From Neoalteromonas facilis (GTDB lineage: Bacteria; Pseudomonadota; Gammaproteobacteria; Enterobacterales; Alteromonadaceae): DNA of 64,000 nucleotides. A program made the position numbers and the translations under genes. The notes under the pieces were generated by a model, which worked only from the letters and a program-made list of their open reading frames with translations, was not told where the DNA came from and did not search any database. The stretch spans positions 272,103 to 336,102 of the forward strand of contig NZ_PEAY01000003.1 of assembly GCF_002807665.1 (NCBI RefSeq). Reading direction: 5' to 3'. Positions 37,747 to 46,676 of the stretch are shown here, in pieces. The first letter of the stretch is position 1. Every line of letters begins with the position of its first letter.

Positions 37747-39033
37747 GTGGAACTAGTTAATTTAAAAGTCGCTGAGCAGCGCGTAAATTTTCCTCAAGCG
37801 GTTAAAACAGGATTAGGAAAACAACAAGGTTTGTTTTTCCCAGAGCAATTCGAGCCTCTTGGAAATGTAGAAGAATTGTTAGCGTTACCCTTAGCTGAAC
37901 GCAGCATTGCAATTTTATCTCACTTAATTGGTGATGATCTGCCTTCAGAAACGCTGGAACAGATTGTGAATACAGCGTTTAATTTTCCTGCGCCCATCGA
38001 AGCGATTTCAGACAACTCCTACTGCCTTGAATTATTCCATGGTCCAACATTAGCGTTTAAAGATTTTGGTGGGCGGTTTATGGCGCAATGCCTATCGCAG
38101 ATAAGCGACGGTGAGCCTATTACCATTCTCACCGCAACGTCTGGCGATACTGGGGCGGCGGTTGCACATGCGTTCCACGGGATTGAGAATATCAATGTTG
38201 TTATCCTTTTCCCTAAAGGCAAAATTAGTCTACTTCAGGAAAAGTTATTCACGACTTTGGGCGGGAACATTCATACCGTTGCCATTGAAGGCGATTTTGA
38301 CGCTTGCCAAGCGTTGGTTAAGCAAGCATTTGATGATCCTGATGTGCGTGATGGATTGCACTTAAATTCGGCAAACTCGATTAATATTAGCCGTCTATTG
38401 GCGCAAGTCTGTTATTATTTTGAAGCGGTTGCGCAGTTGCCTGTCGAGAAACGCAACTCACTCGTTGTGTCTGTGCCAAGTGGTAATTTCGGCAACCTCA
38501 CTGCAGGTGTTATCGCGAAAGTATTGGGGTTACCGATAAAGCGTTTTGTGGCAGCGACCAATTTGAACGATACGGTGCCACGCTATTTGCGTACAGGCAA
38601 GTGGGAGCCAAAAGCCACTCAGGCGACGTTGTCTAATGCCATGGACGTTAGCCAACCGAACAACTGGCCTCGCATTGAAGCCATGCTTGAACGCGGTGAA
38701 ATAGCCAGCGATGACATCGTGGGCGAGATGGTTGATGAAGATTACACGCAATTGGCTATGAAACAGCTAGCGAAACTAGGCTACATTAGTGAACCTCATG
38801 CAGCGGTTGCTTATCGTGCGCTACAGCATCACCTACAAGACGGCGAAGTAGGTTTATTCTTGGGCACAGCTCACCCCGCAAAATTTCGCGAGTCGGTAGA
38901 GAATGTGTTGGGGCAGCCAATCAATCTACCTGCACCATTAGCAGAAGTCGCCGGCAAAGAAAGCCTGGCACAAGACGTCAATAATGACTATGCGGCACTC
39001 AAACAGTATTTGTTTACAACGCTTGGTAAATAA
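37747..39033 (+). CDS. thrC: Threonine synthase
   Basis: A 428-residue PLP enzyme of the long ThrC class. The start is GTG at 37747, which gives MELVNLKVAEQRVNFPQAVKTGLG, aligning with the E. coli N-terminus. The PLP Lys105 is in FHGPTLAFKDFGGRFM, and TATSGDTGAAVAHAF holds the phosphate site. It converts O-phosphohomoserine to threonine. It follows thrB by 19 nt and ends the biosynthetic part of the operon; ung starts only 3 nt later. Confidence 0.96.
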   Translation: MELVNLKVAEQRVNFPQAVKTGLGKQQGLFFPEQFEPLGNVEELLALPLAERSIAILSHLIGDDLPSETLEQIVNTAFNFPAPIEAISDNSYCLELFHGPTLAFKDFGGRFMAQCLSQISDGEPITILTATSGDTGAAVAHAFHGIENINVVILFPKGKISLLQEKLFTTLGGNIHTVAIEGDFDACQALVKQAFDDPDVRDGLHLNSANSINISRLLAQVCYYFEAVAQLPVEKRNSLVVSVPSGNFGNLTAGVIAKVLGLPIKRFVAATNLNDTVPRYLRTGKWEPKATQATLSNAMDVSQPNNWPRIEAMLERGEIASDDIVGEMVDEDYTQLAMKQLAKLGYISEPHAAVAYRALQHHLQDGEVGLFLGTAHPAKFRESVENVLGQPINLPAPLAEVAGKESLAQDVNNDYAALKQYLFTTLGK

Positions 39034-39036
39034 CTC

Positions 39037-39699
39037 ATGTCGTTGACATGGGCAGATGTTTTAGGGAAGGAAAAACAGCAACCTTATTTTATTCAGATGA
39101 TGGATACTATTGCGCAGATCAGACGATCAGGCACAGTAGTGTATCCACCATCTGATAGTGTTTTTAATGCACTTGCATTAACTCCACTTGAAAACCTTAA
39201 AGTCGTTATTTTGGGACAAGATCCCTATCATGGTGAAGGGCAGGCGCATGGTTTGTGCTTTTCAGTACCTGAGGGTATTAGGCCACCGCCATCCCTGAAG
39301 AATATCTACAAAGAGCTTGATAGGGATTTCCCACAGTTCAACATCCCTAGCCACGGCAATCTAACGGCTTGGGCAAAGCAAGGCGTTTTGTTGCTAAATA
39401 CAGTTTTGACGGTAGAGCAAGGCAAAGCGCATTCGCATGCTAAGCTAGGATGGGAAACATTTACTGATCACGTGATTGAGGCTATCAGTGAGCACACCGA
39501 TAACGTTGTGTTTATGCTATGGGGAGGGCACGCACAACGTAAGGCAAAGCATGTTGATGCTTCACGTCATTGTATCTTAACCGCAGTTCATCCATCACCG
39601 CTATCAGCCCACCGAGGATTTATAGGCTGTGGGCATTTCTCGAAAACCAACCAATGGTTAGCTGAGCACAATAAAACGCCTATCGAATGGCAAGTGTAG
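39037..39699 (+). CDS. ung: Uracil-DNA glycosylase
   Basis: A 220-residue family-1 UDG. The water-activating loop GQDPYH (60-65, Asp62), [11 protein letters not shown], and the C-terminal intercalation loop [11 protein letters not shown] are all present. It removes uracil from DNA, starting base-excision repair. The start lies 3 nt after thrC, so it probably rides on the threonine transcript, with internal promoters also possible. Confidence 0.96.
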   Translation: MSLTWADVLGKEKQQPYFIQMMDTIAQIRRSGTVVYPPSDSVFNALALTPLENLKVVILGQDPYHGEGQAHGLCFSVPEGIRPPPSLKNIYKELDRDFPQFNIPSHGNLTAWAKQGVLLLNTVLTVEQGKAHSHAKLGWETFTDHVIEAISEHTDNVVFMLWGGHAQRKAKHVDASRHCILTAVHPSPLSAHRGFIGCGHFSKTNQWLAEHNKTPIEWQV

Positions 39700-39769
39700 C
39701 CACCGATTAACCTTCCGATTAGTCCCGCAAGGGGTTTCCTAACGGGTTCCCGAAAGAGGTCGAATCCAG

Positions 39770-39824
39770 TTTCCGATAAGGTCGAAGATTAAAGCAAAGC
39801 GTAGACCTTCAATATTGTCGGAAA
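39770..39824. repeat. Imperfect inverted repeat after ung
   Basis: TTTCCGA (39770-39776) can pair with TCGGAAA (39818-39824), and AAGGTC with GACCTT inside it, giving an imperfect stem in the 140 nt between ung and the downstream terminator. It codes for nothing visible. It could be a REP-type unit or a small structured RNA. Confidence 0.3.
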
Positions 39825-39841
39825 TTAAGTGCTAGAAACAG

Positions 39842-39868
39842 AAACGGCCGCAAAGATGCGGCCGTTTT
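39842..39868. terminator. Bidirectional terminator between ung and DUF3545
   Basis: AAACGGCCGC (39842-39851) pairs perfectly with GCGGCCGTTT (39858-39867), loop AAAGAT, with T runs on the plus strand. It abuts the stop of the leftward DUF3545 gene. Confidence 0.85.
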
Positions 39869-39870
39869 CG

Positions 39871-40041
39871 TTATCTGATTGCTGTGTCGAAGTCGAAATC
39901 CATATCGAATTCAGCGAGTTCTTTTTCTAGTCTGAAGCGATCTTGAATAGCTTCTATTTCTCTCCACTTGCGTTTTTTGCTTCGTTGTTTGCTCGTTTTA
40001 TTTTCACTATCTGCCATCGCGAATACGTCGTTTTTATTCAC
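39871..40041 (-). CDS. DUF3545 family small protein
   Basis: A 56-residue basic-to-acidic protein from GTG 40041, with AAGGAG (40048-40053) 6 nt upstream; a frame starting at 40071 places the ribosome binding site inside the gene. The core KRKWREIEAIQDRFRLEKELAEFD is the DUF3545 signature of marine gammaproteobacteria: a basic stretch then a charged amphipathic helix. No function is known. Confidence 0.75.
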   Translation of the reverse strand: MNKNDVFAMADSENKTSKQRSKKRKWREIEAIQDRFRLEKELAEFDMDFDFDTAIR

Positions 40042-40210
40042 GGCGATCTCCTTATAGTTATTTTTGCGCACACTACGATTGTCAGTCGAAGTACATAAAG
40101 TTGCCTTTTCAACTCACAAGGTATTAATACCACAACAACTAGGAATGTAAAACCAAAATGTTAACTTATCGTTAACATTTGATGACATTTTGGTTACGAA
40201 TTGGCTGCAC

Positions 40211-41872
40211 TTAAATGGTGCTTTGCGCACCCTTAAATGCATCAATTTGAGCAGCGGTAGACGCATCGAATTGGTCCAGACTGCGCGTACCGTTTATGCC
40301 ATCAAGTACTTGATTACCAAGAACTTTGCCAAGTTCTACACCCCATTGGTCAAAAGAGTTTAATTCCCAAATGACGCCTTGGACAAATACCTTGTGCTCA
40401 TACAAAGCAACAAGCGCGCCAAGGGTGAAAGCATCTAATGACTCAAACCTGAGTATGTTGCTTGGTTTGTTACCGGGCATGGTTTTGTGTGCCGCTAAGC
40501 GCCCTTTTTCCGATGCTGGTAGGTCAGTGCCTTGCAAGTCACTGAGGCATTCGTCATAACTTTTGCCTTGCATTAGCGCTTGCGTTTGACCGAAGCAATT
40601 TGATGCCAACATGGCATGGTGTGTTTTGGCAGACTCAGACTGGTTATCATGTACGCGTAAGGGGAGTATGAAGTCAGCGGGAATAAGTGTGTTACTTTGG
40701 TGAATCAATTGATGGAAAGAATGCTGGCCGTTAGTACCTTCGCTGCCCCAAATAATGGGTCCGGTTGCGCAGGTCACAGCTTGTCCACTTTGCGTCACTT
40801 GTTTTCCGTTACTTTCCATATCGAGTTGCTGTACATACGCAGGGAATCCGCGTAGGTAATGGTAGTAGGGCAGTAGCACATGGCTTTGAGCACCTTGAAA
40901 ATTGCGGTACCACACACCAAGCAATGCCATAATTACGGGCATATTGCTCTGCAATGGTGCAGTTTGGAAGTGCTCGTCCATCGCAAATGCACCTTTGAGT
41001 AACTGCTCAAAGTGTTCATAGCCGAGAGCTAATGCAATGGGCAATCCTATAGCCGACCAGAGACTGTAGCGGCCGCCGACCCAATCCCACATTGGAAAAA
41101 TATTTTCACGGGCTATACCGAACGATTCCGCCGCAGCTACGTTCGACGATACACAGACGAAATGTTTTGCAATGTCTGACTGTGTGCCGCCAGAAGATAA
41201 AAACCATTCCTTCGCTGTTAGCGTATTTTGTAGCGTTTCTTGGGTGGTAAAGGACTTAGAGGACATGACCACTAAGGTCTCAGTATGATCCAGCTTGGCC
41301 AGCACATCGCGTATGTGGCAACCGTCGACATTGGCAACAAAATGCACATCAACCTTATCGGTTTGAAGTGGTTTTAACGCTTCGGTCATAATCTTGGGGC
41401 CTAAAAACGACCCACCGATCCCAATGGCAACGATACTCTTAATCGCTTGTCCAGTGTATCCGGTGTGTTGACCTGAATGTACGGCCTCAGTGAAGGCTTT
41501 TATTTTTGCCAATGTGTCCTGTACTTCAGGCATGACATCAACGCCGTCAATGTAGACGGGGTTGCCAGAAAAGTTGCGTAGTGCTGTGTGTAGAACGGCA
41601 CGCCCTTCCGTGGTGTTGATTTGTTCACCGGCAAACATTGCATCTCTAGATTGCTCCACTTGCGCAACTGACGCGAGATCAAGCAGTCCAGATAGTACCT
41701 CGTCCGTAATGCGGTTTTTCGAATAGTCCAAGTGAAGACCACATGCTTCGACGGTAAAACGTTGGGCGCGAGTTGGATCATCTTTGAACCAATCTCGCAT
41801 GTGCTGCCCTTCCATCTGGTTCGCAAGTTGATTTAATGCTTTCCATTGCGGGGATGCATTGGTATTCGTCAT
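40211..41872 (-). CDS. pgi: Glucose-6-phosphate isomerase
   Basis: A 553-residue protein matching bacterial PGI in length. Signatures are VAIGIGGSFLGPKIMTEAL (151-169), MSSKSFTTQETL, the PGI_1-type stretch MWDWVGGRYSLWSAIGLPIALALG, MESNGKQVT, and GTNGQHSFHQLIHQ with the catalytic His. It interconverts glucose 6-phosphate and fructose 6-phosphate. It is downstream of tal in the same direction with a terminator between, and has a LacI-type operator-like palindrome 82 bp upstream of its start. Confidence 0.97.
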   Translation of the reverse strand: MTNTNASPQWKALNQLANQMEGQHMRDWFKDDPTRAQRFTVEACGLHLDYSKNRITDEVLSGLLDLASVAQVEQSRDAMFAGEQINTTEGRAVLHTALRNFSGNPVYIDGVDVMPEVQDTLAKIKAFTEAVHSGQHTGYTGQAIKSIVAIGIGGSFLGPKIMTEALKPLQTDKVDVHFVANVDGCHIRDVLAKLDHTETLVVMSSKSFTTQETLQNTLTAKEWFLSSGGTQSDIAKHFVCVSSNVAAAESFGIARENIFPMWDWVGGRYSLWSAIGLPIALALGYEHFEQLLKGAFAMDEHFQTAPLQSNMPVIMALLGVWYRNFQGAQSHVLLPYYHYLRGFPAYVQQLDMESNGKQVTQSGQAVTCATGPIIWGSEGTNGQHSFHQLIHQSNTLIPADFILPLRVHDNQSESAKTHHAMLASNCFGQTQALMQGKSYDECLSDLQGTDLPASEKGRLAAHKTMPGNKPSNILRFESLDAFTLGALVALYEHKVFVQGVIWELNSFDQWGVELGKVLGNQVLDGINGTRSLDQFDASTAAQIDAFKGAQSTI

Positions 41873-41953
41873 GGCCGGTTCCTTATTTCACACAGTCGAT
41901 TAGGTAATATGGTATCGGATTCTGCAAGAAGTGTGCAGTTAAAAAAAGGTTAA

Positions 41954-41971
41954 ATTGACAGCGTTGTCAAT
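41954..41971. promoter_or_regulatory. LacI-family-type operator before pgi
   Basis: ATTGACA-GCGT-TGTCAAT is an 18-bp inverted repeat with a central CG, the typical form of LacI-family operators. It lies in the pgi promoter region, and its left arm on the minus strand supplies a TTGACA -35-like hexamer. The cognate regulator is not in the window. Confidence 0.5.
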
Positions 41972-42057
41972 GATCGGATCTCTTTAGCGCTTCAGAGGTG
42001 AGAATTTAATGCGCTAAACATGAAATATTGCCTAACAGAAGAAAGTGCAAAATCATG

Positions 42058-42087
42058 GATACTCGCGGTTTGCTAACCGCGAGTATC
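42058..42087. terminator. Strong hairpin after tal
   Basis: GATACTCGCGGTT (42058-42070) pairs perfectly with AACCGCGAGTATC (42075-42087) over TGCT. It lies downstream of tal on the minus strand, followed by ATGATTTT, so it should end tal transcripts and separate tal from pgi. Confidence 0.75.
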
Positions 42088-42121
42088 ATGTGTTTTTGGA
42101 GAGATGGTTAGTATCGTGAAA

Positions 42122-43075
42122 TTAGAACTTTTGCTTTAACAATTGTTCAAGCTTTTCCTGATCGGCTGCGAAGTTGCGAATACCTTCAGCTAACTTTTCC
42201 GTCGCCATCGCATCTTCATTATGTGCCCAACGGAATTCTGCTTCACTGAGTGGCTCAGGCTTAGCACTGACATCTGTTGCAGGTGTTAGTTTTTGTTGAA
42301 CTTCACCACCAGTGTTGGCTAACTCTTCTAATAGCTGCGGGCTAATAGTCAGGCGGTCACAGCCAGCCAATTCGGTTATTTCACCGGTATTTCTGAAGCT
42401 TGCGCCCATGACTACTGTGTTGTAACCGTGCTGCTTGTAGTAATTGTAAATCTTGGTGACGGACACGACACCTGGATCTTCTGCTGAGGCGTAACTGTCT
42501 TTGCCTGTGCTCTTTTTGTACCAATCCAGAATACGGCCAACGAAAGGTGAGATCAGGAAAACGCCGGCTTCAGCGCATGCCTGTGCCTGGGCAAAACTGA
42601 ACAGTAAAGTGAGGTTGCAGTTAATACCTTGTTTCTCTAGATGCTCAGCCGCTTTTATACCTTCCCAGGTTGAGGCGATTTTGATCAAGATGCGCGACTT
42701 ATCAACACCGGCTGCTTGATACAAGGCTATAAGTTTTTCTGCTTTGGCAATAGTGGCCTGTGTATCAAACGACAAGCGAGCGTCGACTTCGGTAGAAATT
42801 CGGCCTGGAATAATCTGTTGGATTTGATGACCTATGCTGACGGCAAGTTTATCGCTTGCGTTGTCAATTTGTTCAGCTTCACTGCCGCCTAACGACTTTG
42901 CATACGCAACAGCTTCATCGATAAGGCTGGCGTATTGTGGTAGTTCAGCCGCTTTCAACAGAAGTGATGGATTAGTCGTCGCATCTACAGGCTGGTATTT
43001 CTTGATCGCTTCAATATCACCCGTGTCAGCAACAACTGTGGTCATAGTACGAAGAGAAGACAATTGGTCGGTCAT
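42122..43075 (-). CDS. tal: Transaldolase
   Basis: About 317 residues, the length of E. coli TalB. It starts [27 protein letters not shown], a near match to the TalB N-terminus. [10 protein letters not shown] and the Schiff-base lysine region [17 protein letters not shown] (near residue 130) are intact. It transfers a dihydroxyacetone unit in the non-oxidative pentose phosphate path. An ATG four codons upstream (43087) is open but GGAT is better placed for the second. Followed by pgi, so sugar-phosphate genes are grouped. Confidence 0.96.
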   Translation of the reverse strand: MTDQLSSLRTMTTVVADTGDIEAIKKYQPVDATTNPSLLLKAAELPQYASLIDEAVAYAKSLGGSEAEQIDNASDKLAVSIGHQIQQIIPGRISTEVDARLSFDTQATIAKAEKLIALYQAAGVDKSRILIKIASTWEGIKAAEHLEKQGINCNLTLLFSFAQAQACAEAGVFLISPFVGRILDWYKKSTGKDSYASAEDPGVVSVTKIYNYYKQHGYNTVVMGASFRNTGEITELAGCDRLTISPQLLEELANTGGEVQQKLTPATDVSAKPEPLSEAEFRWAHNEDAMATEKLAEGIRNFAADQEKLEQLLKQKF

Positions 43076-43242
43076 ATAGGTATCCATAAATTCAATTTCG
43101 CATAGGGTATAACTGTCAGAAGGGGAGTGCCAGTCATCGTGTGGAATTTAATATAATTTTTATCTGCTCCTTGCTTTTAGTATCCTTGCCACAATGTTTA
43201 AGGCATACGCCTCAATTTCGAATAATACGTTGTAGTTAAATT

Positions 43243-44013
43243 ATGCTTGTAGTTTTATCGCCCGCAAAAAACCTTGATCTTGACCCGACCTCATACTCAC
43301 TGCCGGAAACTCAGCCGTCATTGATGAGCCGCACTCAAGATCTGGTGAAAGTATGTAAACAACAGTCTCCCGCAGATTTAGCGTCTTTAATGAAAATCAG
43401 TGATAAACTCGCCATCCTCAATGCTGAGCGATTTAACTCGTTTGACGTTCCTTTCACAAAGTCGAATGCGAAACCCGCAGTATTTACGTTTAATGGTGAT
43501 GTGTACACGGGGCTAGACGCAGCTACGCTCAGTGAGTCAGCGCTAGCCTTTGGGCAAAAACATTTGCGTATTTTATCCGGGCTATACGGTGTGCTACGAC
43601 CCATGGATCTTATGCAAGCCTATCGATTAGAAATGGGGACAGCATTAAAAACGCCTGCAGGTAAAAACCTGTATGAATTCTGGGGTTCTGATATCACCGA
43701 TGAGATAAATAAGCAGTTAGCTGATATTGATTCAGAGGTGCTGATCAATCTTGCCTCGAATGAATATTTTAAAGCCGTGAAGTCCAAGCAACTATCTGTA
43801 CCGGTCATAACGCCAGTATTTAAAGACTTTAAAAATGGGCAGTACAAAGTGATCAGCTTTTTTGCCAAGAAGGCGCGTGGCCTGATGGCTCGCTACATTC
43901 TAGAAAACCAAATCACCAATGCAGCAGATTTAAAGCACTTTAATGTTGATGGTTACGCCTATGACGACGCGTTGAGCACTTCCTCGGATTGGGTGTTTAC
44001 GCGTAAACAGTAG
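43243..44013 (+). CDS. yaaA: Peroxide stress protein YaaA (DUF328)
   Basis: A 256-residue protein that begins MLVVLSPAKNLDLDP, the family signature, and has GLYGVLRPMDLMQAYRLEMG (about 107-126) and NLASNEYFKAV. In E. coli YaaA limits free iron and oxidative DNA damage under peroxide stress and binds DNA. It is a single gene ending at a perfect 30-bp palindromic terminator. Confidence 0.94.
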   Translation: MLVVLSPAKNLDLDPTSYSLPETQPSLMSRTQDLVKVCKQQSPADLASLMKISDKLAILNAERFNSFDVPFTKSNAKPAVFTFNGDVYTGLDAATLSESALAFGQKHLRILSGLYGVLRPMDLMQAYRLEMGTALKTPAGKNLYEFWGSDITDEINKQLADIDSEVLINLASNEYFKAVKSKQLSVPVITPVFKDFKNGQYKVISFFAKKARGLMARYILENQITNAADLKHFNVDGYAYDDALSTSSDWVFTRKQ

Positions 44014-44081
44014 TGCTGCTACTGAGGAAGTAGTGTGAATCAATATTTTTTGGGTTAGATCCGAAACTGACATTTCATAGT

Positions 44082-44111
44082 AAAAACTCCCACAACGTTG
44101 TGGGAGTTTTT
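44082..44111. terminator. 30-bp perfect palindrome, yaaA terminator
   Basis: The 30 bases are an exact palindrome (arms AAAAACTCCCACAAC, centre CG), with T-rich ends on both strands. It is 68 nt after the yaaA stop. The 3' arm contains GGGAG (44102-44106), which is also the only plausible ribosome binding site of the EAL gene whose ATG lies at 44115. Confidence 0.8.
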
Positions 44112-44114
44112 GTT

Positions 44115-45245
44115 ATGTGGTGTCCGGATTGCGAAAACATCGAAGAGTATTATTTTGACGAGACAGAGTTTTGGATATTTTTTCCAACAGAGGATGCATA
44201 TTCTAAAGTTGTAAAAATGTGTGGGGATTGCGGCTACACAACTCATTCCGAGTCTTCTCATTGCCTACGAACCTGTCTGTCCAGCGAGCAGATTGAAAAA
44301 TTTCTTATTCAACTCACCGGTTGCTTAGCGCCACCCTCCTTAGCAAAAAGTAAAATCATTACCGTACCTAAAGGTGAGATACCGAAGCCCAGAGACTTTG
44401 GGCGAGTACTGCCCGCTGATGTGTTTGTTCACCGCCATAAGAGCGGCTGGATAATGAATGCGATTGAGCAAAAACACTATGAAAGCTGGTTCCAACCTAT
44501 CGTATATGCGGATTCATCCATTGCAGATCCCACTGTATTCGCTCATGAGGCTTTGTTCAGAGTGTTTGATGATAACGCCAATATGATGCCTCCATCATTG
44601 GTGTTTTCTATGGCGCATTCTTCTGAATTGTTGTATTCCGTCGACTTGATCGCCAGACGCTCGGCAGTGGAATGTGCTGCTCGAGCAGGATTGCCGGGTA
44701 AAATTTTTATTAATTTTAACCCTTCAAGTGTCTATGACCCCGCATATTGTTTGCGTTCTACTGCGTCGGCCATTACGGAAATCGGTTATAAACCTAGCGA
44801 TATTGTATTTGAAATTACAGAAACCCATCGTGTTACCGATATGGCTCATTTGAAGGGGATTTTGGCCTTCTATCGTCATGCTGGCTTTGGGGTGGCGTTA
44901 GATGATATCGGCTCTGGCTGGTCAGGATTGAATATGTTGAAAGATGTTCGACCTGACTACGTGAAAATTGATATGGAGCTTGTTCAACACATTGACTCGG
45001 ATCCACTGAAACAATCCATTGTTGAGCACCTTATTCAAATAGCGCGTAACAACGGTATAAAAGTGATTGCTGAGGGGGTTGAACGTGAGGAGGAGAGGGC
45101 ATTACTGCAACGTATGGGGGCTGATTATTTGCAAGGCTACTTATTTGCGAAGCCAGCCAGACTGGTGGACAGAGTGTCCAGTGAACAGAAAACCAAGATA
45201 AAAGATTCTATGCGCCCTCTGGAGCAAACGGTTAAACGAACCTAA
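44115..45245 (+). CDS. Zinc-ribbon EAL-domain protein
   Basis: A 376-residue protein from ATG 44115. The N-terminus has CPDC (C3, C6) and CGDC (C36, C39), a zinc-ribbon-like set, and more cysteines at 50 and 54. From about residue 120 an EAL domain follows. Its metal and catalytic motifs are kept: EALFR, FINFNP, EITE, LDDIGSGWSG, VKID, AEGVE and QGYLFAKP. It is therefore probably an active c-di-GMP phosphodiesterase, with Phe for Leu in the signature and Ile for Phe in DDFG as the main changes. No GGDEF or membrane segment is present. A frame opening at GTG 44100 would start in the terminator stem; ATG is preferred. Confidence 0.85.
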   Translation: MWCPDCENIEEYYFDETEFWIFFPTEDAYSKVVKMCGDCGYTTHSESSHCLRTCLSSEQIEKFLIQLTGCLAPPSLAKSKIITVPKGEIPKPRDFGRVLPADVFVHRHKSGWIMNAIEQKHYESWFQPIVYADSSIADPTVFAHEALFRVFDDNANMMPPSLVFSMAHSSELLYSVDLIARRSAVECAARAGLPGKIFINFNPSSVYDPAYCLRSTASAITEIGYKPSDIVFEITETHRVTDMAHLKGILAFYRHAGFGVALDDIGSGWSGLNMLKDVRPDYVKIDMELVQHIDSDPLKQSIVEHLIQIARNNGIKVIAEGVEREEERALLQRMGADYLQGYLFAKPARLVDRVSSEQKTKIKDSMRPLEQTVKRT

Positions 45246-45336
45246 GCTTAAACTAAACAACCGCTACCTCCATGTCATTTGTCTCGTGTCGATAAAAGGT
45301 CTAAGGTTATAAAAATGACTTTTCGGAGCAGGGCAC

Positions 45337-45672
45337 ATGGAACTTGGACAATTTTCAGTCAGTTTAGCGGTTAAAGACATGCATAAATCAAAAGCGTTTT
45401 ATGAAGCGCTAGGTTTTGAGGCGCTCGAGGGCTGTGGTTCGATTGAAGATAACTGGTTGATTTTACAACAGGGAGCAGTCGTTATCGGGCTATTTAAAGA
45501 CATGTTTGAAGATAACATTCTGACCTTCAACCCAGCCGATGCCAGAGCCATAGAGGCGTCAATGCAGTCCGCTGGATTTGAACCGATCAAGTCCACGCAA
45601 GGAGACAACGGTCCTTGTCACTGCGTATTTGTCGATCCTGATGGCAATCAGGTAATGTTTGATCAATTTTGA
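45337..45672 (+). CDS. VOC superfamily protein (glyoxalase-like)
   Basis: A 111-residue protein with one complete VOC fold: FSVSLAVKDMHKSKAFYEALGFEALEG at the start and GPCHCVFVDPDGNQVMFDQF at the end, in which His/Glu-type metal ligands are not fully kept (Ser and Val at the first strand), so metal binding is uncertain. GGAG precedes the ATG by 9 nt. The substrate cannot be predicted. It is followed closely by a GAF protein. Confidence 0.85.
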   Translation: MELGQFSVSLAVKDMHKSKAFYEALGFEALEGCGSIEDNWLILQQGAVVIGLFKDMFEDNILTFNPADARAIEASMQSAGFEPIKSTQGDNGPCHCVFVDPDGNQVMFDQF

Positions 45673-45683
45673 ATACATTCGGG

Positions 45684-45700
45684 ACCGTTCAACGAACGGT
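45684..45700. promoter_or_regulatory. Inverted repeat before the GAF gene
   Basis: ACCGTTC-AAC-GAACGGT is a perfect 7-bp inverted repeat in the 38 nt between the VOC stop and the GAF gene start. It lacks a T run, so it is more like an operator or a regulatory hairpin than a terminator. Confidence 0.35.
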
Positions 45701-45710
45701 TATATAGCCT

Positions 45711-46211
45711 ATGAAATCACCGCTGCTTTATGTTGAAGATACCAAACGTCTAGCTGCTTTATACCGCACTCAATTACTGGATTCAGAGCCAGAAGAGCGC
45801 TTTGATGCCATTACGCGGATGGCAAAACAGTATTTTGACGTGGCTATCTCGACCATCACACTGGTGGATAAAGACCGGCAATGGTTTAAATCTAAAGATG
45901 GTTTAGACGACGATGAAACTGACCTTTCGGTGTCATTTTGTGCGCATGCTATCGCTGAAGATGATTATTTGTACGTGCCTGATGCACGCCAAGATGAACG
46001 CTTTGCTGAAACCGGTAATGTCGTCGCTGGGCCACTTATTCGATTTTACGCTGGCGCGGTTATTCGGAGTAGCTGTGGTCAACCGCTAGGGACACTGTGC
46101 GTAATTGACCCTAACCCTCGGGCATTAACTCAGCAGGATTTCAATATGTTGTTAGAGTTCGCCCACATGGTAAATACCGAAATTAAAGTGAGCGAACAAC
46201 AAGGGGTATAA
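45711..46211 (+). CDS. GAF domain protein
   Basis: A 166-residue protein made of a single GAF domain: RLAALYRTQLLDSEPEERFDAITRMAKQYFDVAISTITLVDKDRQWFKS, then FCAHAI and GVVDPN-type strands ending GTLCVIDPNPRALTQQD. Such free GAF proteins resemble the N-terminal part of many bacterial diguanylate cyclases and kinases, and cysteine C91/C92-type positions could bind redox ligands. No enzymatic domain follows. The ligand and partner are unknown; it is convergent with the DUF4426 gene. Confidence 0.8.
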   Translation: MKSPLLYVEDTKRLAALYRTQLLDSEPEERFDAITRMAKQYFDVAISTITLVDKDRQWFKSKDGLDDDETDLSVSFCAHAIAEDDYLYVPDARQDERFAETGNVVAGPLIRFYAGAVIRSSCGQPLGTLCVIDPNPRALTQQDFNMLLEFAHMVNTEIKVSEQQGV

Positions 46212-46223
46212 CGTTGGTGTTAG

Positions 46224-46652
46224 CTAGTCAACGTATAGCTTTTGCGAAAAGGATAAGGTTTCTGTGCGGTTGCCGTCTTGAATATCTATTTCAAAGCGGT
46301 AGGTTTCCATGTCGCGATAGGGTAATACCGCAAGGTAATAAACTGCGTCGCCTTCTCGCACCCGCTTAAATGACAGCTGTTTGACAGTGCCTAATAAGTT
46401 CTTAGCGTTTCCCGTTACCGAAGGTTCCAAGGCTTTTTGAGAGTCAGCATCAAGCACGGAAATATTCACCAGTGCATTAAACTTACTGCGAATGATGCCG
46501 TTTGCTTTGGCTATTTCGGGTGTTAAAAAGGTTGTGCCGACTACCATATAATGAACATCCCAATTACCAAGCGTTTGTTTTTGCTCGGCAATGGCTGAGA
46601 AACTGAATGCGCAGCATAAAACCGCTATAAAAATCCGCATCGAATTAATCAT
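46224..46652 (-). CDS. DUF4426 exported protein
   Basis: A 142-residue protein with a signal peptide (MRIFIAVLCCAFSFSAIAEQ). The mature part QTLGNWDVHYMVVGTTFLTPEIAKANGI is the DUF4426 signature; the rest is beta-rich. Function unknown. It is last of yggS-proC-yggT-DUF4426, a conserved marine gammaproteobacterial order, 24 nt after yggT. Confidence 0.85.
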   Translation of the reverse strand: MINSMRIFIAVLCCAFSFSAIAEQKQTLGNWDVHYMVVGTTFLTPEIAKANGIIRSKFNALVNISVLDADSQKALEPSVTGNAKNLLGTVKQLSFKRVREGDAVYYLAVLPYRDMETYRFEIDIQDGNRTETLSFSQKLYVD

Positions 46653-46676
46653 TAACGTTTATTCTCCGTTCGCTAA

